DNA of 64,000 nucleotides. Origin: Sediminibacterium sp. Its GTDB lineage: Bacteria > Bacteroidota > Bacteroidia > B-17B0 > Aurantibacillaceae. Within the stretch, counting starts at the first letter, position 1; every line of letters starts with the position of its first letter. The stretch is from assembly GCA_030054095.1 (NCBI GenBank), contig JASGCO010000016.1, positions 1-64,000 of the forward strand. Reading direction: 5' to 3'. The position numbers were made by a program, and so were the translations under genes. This document shows positions 63,573-64,000 of this stretch, one piece after another. The notes beneath the pieces are model-generated. The model saw only the letters and a program-made list of their open reading frames with translations, searched no databases and was not told the origin of the DNA.

Positions 63573-64000
63573 TATCCTGCTTTTCGTACTTTATAACCTC
63601 TACACCAAATTTTTTTAAAAAATCAACTCCTTCATCGCTTTTCAATCCCTTAAAGGCAGCATAACTGTCTTTAAAAAATACTTTTTTAATACCTGTTGTA
63701 AAAATAACCCTTGCGCAGGCTATACAAGGTGAAAGGGTGACATAAAGGGTTGCTCCTTCGAGTGCCATTTGGTTTTTGGCGGCATATAATATGGCATTTT
63801 GCTCAGCATGTAATGCCAGTGAACATGATCCTTTGCTATCTCTTGGACATCCTTCCTCCGGCCATTCTACATCACAATTGTGTGTCCCTGTAGGCGGGCC
63901 ATTATATCCCAGTGAAATGATGCGTGTATCTTTGGTTAATACAGCGCCCACCTGGGCTTTTACACAATGCGAACGTTTAGCCAGCGTTTCAGCTAAATCC
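63565..64000 (-). CDS. dCMP deaminase, partial (cut by window edge)
   Basis: The first ~145 codons up to the stop are visible; the N-terminus lies beyond 64000. It is a zinc deaminase that turns dCMP into dUMP for thymidylate synthesis, or a ComEB-type relative. It has VGAVLTKDTRIISLGYNGPP, the zinc site LHAEQNAI and SPCIACA, and the second Cys/His cluster (THNCDVEWPEEGC) typical of dCMP deaminases. The frame reads through to the window edge (AKRSHCVKAQ), so the GTG at 63951 is not the true start. Confidence 0.93.
   Translation of the reverse strand, partial: DLAETLAKRSHCVKAQVGAVLTKDTRIISLGYNGPPTGTHNCDVEWPEEGCPRDSKGSCSLALHAEQNAILYAAKNQMALEGATLYVTLSPCIACARVIFTTGIKKVFFKDSYAAFKGLKSDEGVDFLKKFGVEVIKYEKQDNE

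Noticed and set aside
1..64000. CRISPR arrays, tRNA or rRNA genes, insertion sequences, prophage genes
   Set aside because: I read both strands and found no regularly spaced repeats, clover-leaf sequences, transposase, integrase or phage structural genes. The tail-fibre-like protein at 3976 is of the chromosomal Bacteroidetes type.

Overview
The window comes from a Bacteroidota (Bacteroidetes) chromosome, probably a free-living Flavobacteriales- or Sphingobacteriales-like organism; I cannot fix the order. The evidence is several secreted proteins with type IX secretion (T9SS) C-terminal sorting domains of types A and B, a PorV/PorQ-family protein, a carboxypeptidase-regulatory-domain TonB-dependent receptor, many LytTR regulators with His_kinase-type sensors, Bacteroidetes-type promoters (TTTG, about 20 nt, TAnnTTTG) and no clear Shine-Dalgarno sequences. 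I see no tRNA, rRNA, CRISPR array, insertion sequence, integrase or phage gene. The content looks like ordinary chromosome with an unusually high share of regulators and surface proteins.

Layout. 0-5 kb: a LytTR response regulator, a LytTR-only protein and two exported proteins. 5-12 kb: a CocE/NonD hydrolase coupled to a tiny FeoB-associated-type Cys-rich membrane protein, yebC-recJ, a glycosyltransferase, a GC-rich dispersed repeat with a perfect hairpin, and an acyl-carrier-like protein. 12-19.4 kb: a regulatory island with a frameshifted T9SS beta-propeller protein, a LytTR-only protein, a TPR histidine kinase, a secreted protein, a LytTR response regulator and a membrane protein. Four intergenic sites in this island each carry a direct repeat (half-site CTTGYNAAnnG) with a period of exactly 21 bp. 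19.5-23.7 kb: acyltransferase with ankyrin lipoprotein, a DUF2975/XRE pair with a palindromic operator, a frameshifted FISUMP protein and a lipoprotein. 23.8-27.4 kb: a large propeller sensor kinase with an overlapping LytTR regulator. 27.5-31.2 kb: DUF6265, ECF sigma factor with membrane partner, dusB and a class D beta-lactamase homologue. 31.4-33.5 kb: DUF1003, then an SRPBCC-EVE-MarR operon with a palindrome between its promoter elements. 33.6-37 kb: a frameshifted NarL-type kinase, its regulator and a third LytTR-only protein. 37-42.2 kb: a coupled four-gene operon (VCBS T9SS protein, cytochrome-type lipoprotein, DCC protein, KdnB-like dehydrogenase). 42.3-48.7 kb: a PKD/T9SS type B protein, a hypothetical gene and a four-gene glycosyltransferase/fucosyltransferase operon. 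48.7-53.7 kb: the second repeat copy, TPR-SUI1, M61 peptidase, an NTF2-like lipoprotein, and greA-HIT. 53.7-63 kb: a TonB receptor, 1471-aa T9SS protein and PorV/PorQ-family operon. 63.2-64 kb: a basic secreted protein and a dCMP deaminase cut by the window edge.

The most interesting signal is the 12-19.4 kb island. Its repeated 21-bp direct-repeat architecture is what LytTR proteins bind. At two sites the repeat abuts a promoter -7 element in the same geometry, in front of the two exported proteins. The other two sites lie in front of the regulators. I infer a self-contained LytTR regulon linking a membrane sensor to export of surface proteins. Three genes carry single-base frameshifts, so either they are decaying or the assembly has indel errors.
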